Assembly (NCBI RefSeq): GCF_900104355.1
Contig: NZ_FNIY01000008.1
Coordinates: 1-64,000, forward strand
Length of the DNA: 64,000 nucleotides
Source of the DNA: Phyllobacterium sp. OV277
GTDB taxonomy: Bacteria; Pseudomonadota; Alphaproteobacteria; Rhizobiales; Rhizobiaceae
Reading direction: 5' to 3'
Both the position numbers and the translations under genes were made by a program. Positions 62,283 through 64,000 of the stretch are shown piece by piece; position 1 is the first letter of the stretch; each line of letters begins with the position of its first letter. The notes under the pieces were generated by a model. That model searched no databases and had not been told where the DNA came from. It saw only the letters and a program-made list of their open reading frames with translations.

Positions 62283-62966
62283 GTGTCGATAATTCTTGTA
62301 ATCGAGGACGACGCTCGAACAGCTTCCGAGATCGAAGCTGCCCTTATTGACAATGGTTGTACCGTTAAAATAGCCGTCGATGGCCGTGCAGGTCTGCTTG
62401 AAGCCGCTACAGGCCGCTATGATGCCATTGTTCTTGATCGCATGCTGCCCGGCGATTTGGACGGGCTTGGAGTTCTTTCGACGCTCAGGGTTGCCGGTAT
62501 CCATACGCCGGTACTTATTCTCAGCGCACTTTCTGCCGTGGACGAACGTGTGAGAGGTTTGAAAGCAGGCGGCGATGACTATCTGACGAAGCCATTTGAA
62601 TTTCTTGAATTGACGGCTCGTATTGACGTCTTGGTCAGAAGGCAATCGGTTGCGATGCCAGAAACCTCGATTCGCGCAGGCGATCTCGAAGCAGATCTCC
62701 TAACCCATACCGTAAAGCGGGCCGGAAAACTTATTGATCTGTTGCCAAGAGAGTATCGACTACTGGAATATTTGATGCGCCACTCAGGTCAAATAGTAAC
62801 GCGTACAATGTTATTTGAAGAGGTCTGGCATTATCGCTATGACGAACCAACGAACGTCATTGACGTTCATATAAGCAAGCTCCGCAGAAAAATTGAAGCC
62901 ACTGGAGCAGCTACGGTCATCAGAACAGTACGCGGCTCAGGATATGTACTTGATGCGCCTGATTGA
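62283..62966 (+). CDS. OmpR/PhoB-family response regulator
   Basis: 227 residues with a GTG start at 62283 preceded by AAGGAAGTG. Receiver: VIEDDAR (9-10), Asp52 in VLDRMLPGD, Lys in LTKPFEF. DNA-binding wing: LEYLMRHSGQIVTRTMLFEEVWHYRYDEPTNVIDVHISKLRRKIE. It resembles QseB/TctD-type or metal/efflux regulators and is about a third alike to the divergent regulator. It overlaps the kinase gene by up to 23 bases. Confidence 0.92.
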   Translation: MSIILVIEDDARTASEIEAALIDNGCTVKIAVDGRAGLLEAATGRYDAIVLDRMLPGDLDGLGVLSTLRVAGIHTPVLILSALSAVDERVRGLKAGGDDYLTKPFEFLELTARIDVLVRRQSVAMPETSIRAGDLEADLLTHTVKRAGKLIDLLPREYRLLEYLMRHSGQIVTRTMLFEEVWHYRYDEPTNVIDVHISKLRRKIEATGAATVIRTVRGSGYVLDAPD

Positions 62967-64000
62967 ATTGATACACACAACGAGCTTTCGGCTCGCTATC
63001 GCATTTCTTGTTCTATTTGCCGTCGCATCTGGAGCACTTTTTGCTTTTCTGTCATGGGAGACCAGAGATTTTCTCACGGATCGTACTGATGAATGGCTCT
63101 TGAGAGAAGCAGGCACATTATCAGCCCTCGATGATCAAACCATCATATCTCGATTGTCAGCCAGGGAATCTTTGAGCGCAGTACGGGAACGGCCCATTTC
63201 GTTATTTGATCCGCAAGGGCATCTCCTTGCTGGCAGTACGATGACATTACCAGTCTATGATGTAAACAAATCAAATCCTCACAATTTTGCGACGAAGAGG
63301 GCAGATGAACGCGCTCATTTTCGCGGTCTTGTAAAGCGCTTATCCTCGGGCAACACACTGCTTATCGCTCAGGATGTTGGCGAACTGCGTGAGTTTAACG
63401 ATGTTTTGACAAACGCGATGATCTTAGGCGCCGCTGTGACAGCAGCTTTGGGCCTACTTGGTGCTGCATTCATTGGAGCTGGTTCGGTAAGGCAAATCCA
63501 CACGATATCTGACGTGACGCGCAACATCATGAGCGGTGATCTCACTCAGCGTTTGCCTGTTCTGGGAGGCAGCGGAGACGTTCGTCGGCTTGTGAAAGTC
63601 GTCAACTCCATGCTGGATGAAATCGAGCGTTTGATGCATGAAGTCAAAGGCGTTTGCGATAATATTGCTCACGACATGAGGACGCCGCTTACCCGTATGC
63701 TGGCCGGACTTGAACGCGCTCGCCGCAGGGCGGTTACAGCGGATGAGTATGCTGATTATGTTGACGGCGCGATTGTCGAAACCCAAGGAATGTTGAAAAC
63801 CTTCAGCGCGCTCTTGCGTATTTCGGAGATCGAGGACGGCGCGCGACGGGCGGGATTCGTGTCGGTTGATATGAGAACTGTCATATCAGATGCTGTGGAA
63901 TTGTACGAACCGCTTGCCGAGGAGCGCGAGATCCGACTGTCTGTTGATTTCGGCGAGGTTCCCGTGCGCATTCTGGGAGACCCAAGTCTACTTTTTGAAG
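62944..64000 (+). CDS. Sensor histidine kinase (3' end outside the window)
   Basis: At least 352 residues, open to the right edge. Two membrane segments (about 17-40 and 160-185) flank a periplasmic sensor of about 120 residues. They are followed by a HAMP-like stretch (SDVTRNIMSGDLTQRL) and an H-box, CDNIAHDMRTPLTRML, with phosphoacceptor His at 63670-63672. The ATP-binding domain is only partly inside. Start is ATG 62944 or 62953, overlapping the response regulator, which indicates a cognate pair. Confidence 0.92.
   Translation, partial: MYLMRLIELIHTTSFRLAIAFLVLFAVASGALFAFLSWETRDFLTDRTDEWLLREAGTLSALDDQTIISRLSARESLSAVRERPISLFDPQGHLLAGSTMTLPVYDVNKSNPHNFATKRADERAHFRGLVKRLSSGNTLLIAQDVGELREFNDVLTNAMILGAAVTAALGLLGAAFIGAGSVRQIHTISDVTRNIMSGDLTQRLPVLGGSGDVRRLVKVVNSMLDEIERLMHEVKGVCDNIAHDMRTPLTRMLAGLERARRRAVTADEYADYVDGAIVETQGMLKTFSALLRISEIEDGARRAGFVSVDMRTVISDAVELYEPLAEEREIRLSVDFGEVPVRILGDPSLLFE

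Noticed and set aside
1-64000. CRISPR arrays, tRNA or rRNA genes, integrase genes and complete insertion sequences
   Set aside because: None was found by eye. Island mobility is suggested only by eroded flanks, not by an integrase or att site.

Overview
The window looks like a chromosome or large-replicon segment of an alphaproteobacterium of the order Hyphomicrobiales (Rhizobiales), most likely near Brucella/Ochrobactrum or Phyllobacterium. The reasons are two porins carrying the VEYVRVCDxYGAGFFYIPGTETCLK signature of rhizobial/Brucella Omp2-type porins, the paa gene order, a WGR-domain protein, and moderately high GC coding sequence with AT-rich promoters. The assignment is by eye. No rRNA, tRNA or CRISPR array was seen.

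Layout. (1) 1-2.1 kb: the tail of an unknown gene, a Phd/VapC-type toxin-antitoxin pair with a palindromic operator, then about 1.2 kb of decayed DNA that still holds the C-terminal end of an MscS-type channel gene. (2) 2.1-27.4 kb: a dense catabolic island. It encodes an HSL-type esterase, three MFS transporters, a lactate-monooxygenase-like flavoenzyme, a DUF2147-like protein, a surface GDSL-esterase autotransporter, an acyl-CoA synthetase, two amidases, a porin, a TetR repressor, a FadL-like remnant, a class II aldolase, an aldehyde dehydrogenase, a GULO/ALO-type FAD oxidase, a PLP alanine-racemase/D-threonine-aldolase-fold enzyme, an SDR and a small exported protein. Six promoters in this island share one design: a TTGAC -35 box followed within about 50 bp by AT-rich ATGAT-N5-ATCAT-type palindromes. 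One of these sites lies between the tetR gene and its divergent neighbours. I read the island as one TetR-controlled regulon for taking up and breaking down an ester/amide-linked, probably acylated, substrate. The substrate cannot be named from sequence. This is the best candidate for an undescribed system.

(3) 27.4-34 kb: a patchwork of gene remnants (patatin-like, WGR, MarR, LuxR-HTH), an esterase plus SnoaL-like gene divergent from a LysR regulator, a second porin, and an OhrR/MarR regulator divergent from an exported alpha/beta hydrolase with two TATCGCGATA operators. (4) 34-53.3 kb: a nearly complete phenylacetate degradation cluster: paaABCDE, an extra PaaA/PaaC-family protein, paaZ, paaR (TetR), then paaK-paaI-paaG on the minus strand, divergent from paaN, a five-gene Liv-type ABC transporter and a fused crotonase/3-hydroxyacyl-CoA dehydrogenase, closed by a convergent paaX. 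Phenylacetate would be imported, activated by PaaK, epoxidised by PaaABCE, isomerised by PaaG, ring-opened and oxidised by PaaZ (and/or PaaN), then beta-oxidised by the fusion enzyme. The final thiolase (PaaJ) is not in the window. (5) 53.3-64 kb: a flavoprotein aromatic monooxygenase, a long near-perfect hairpin, an orphan NMT1-type binding protein, and an RND efflux pump with its fusion protein, flanked by two divergent OmpR-type response regulators and a histidine kinase that runs off the right edge.
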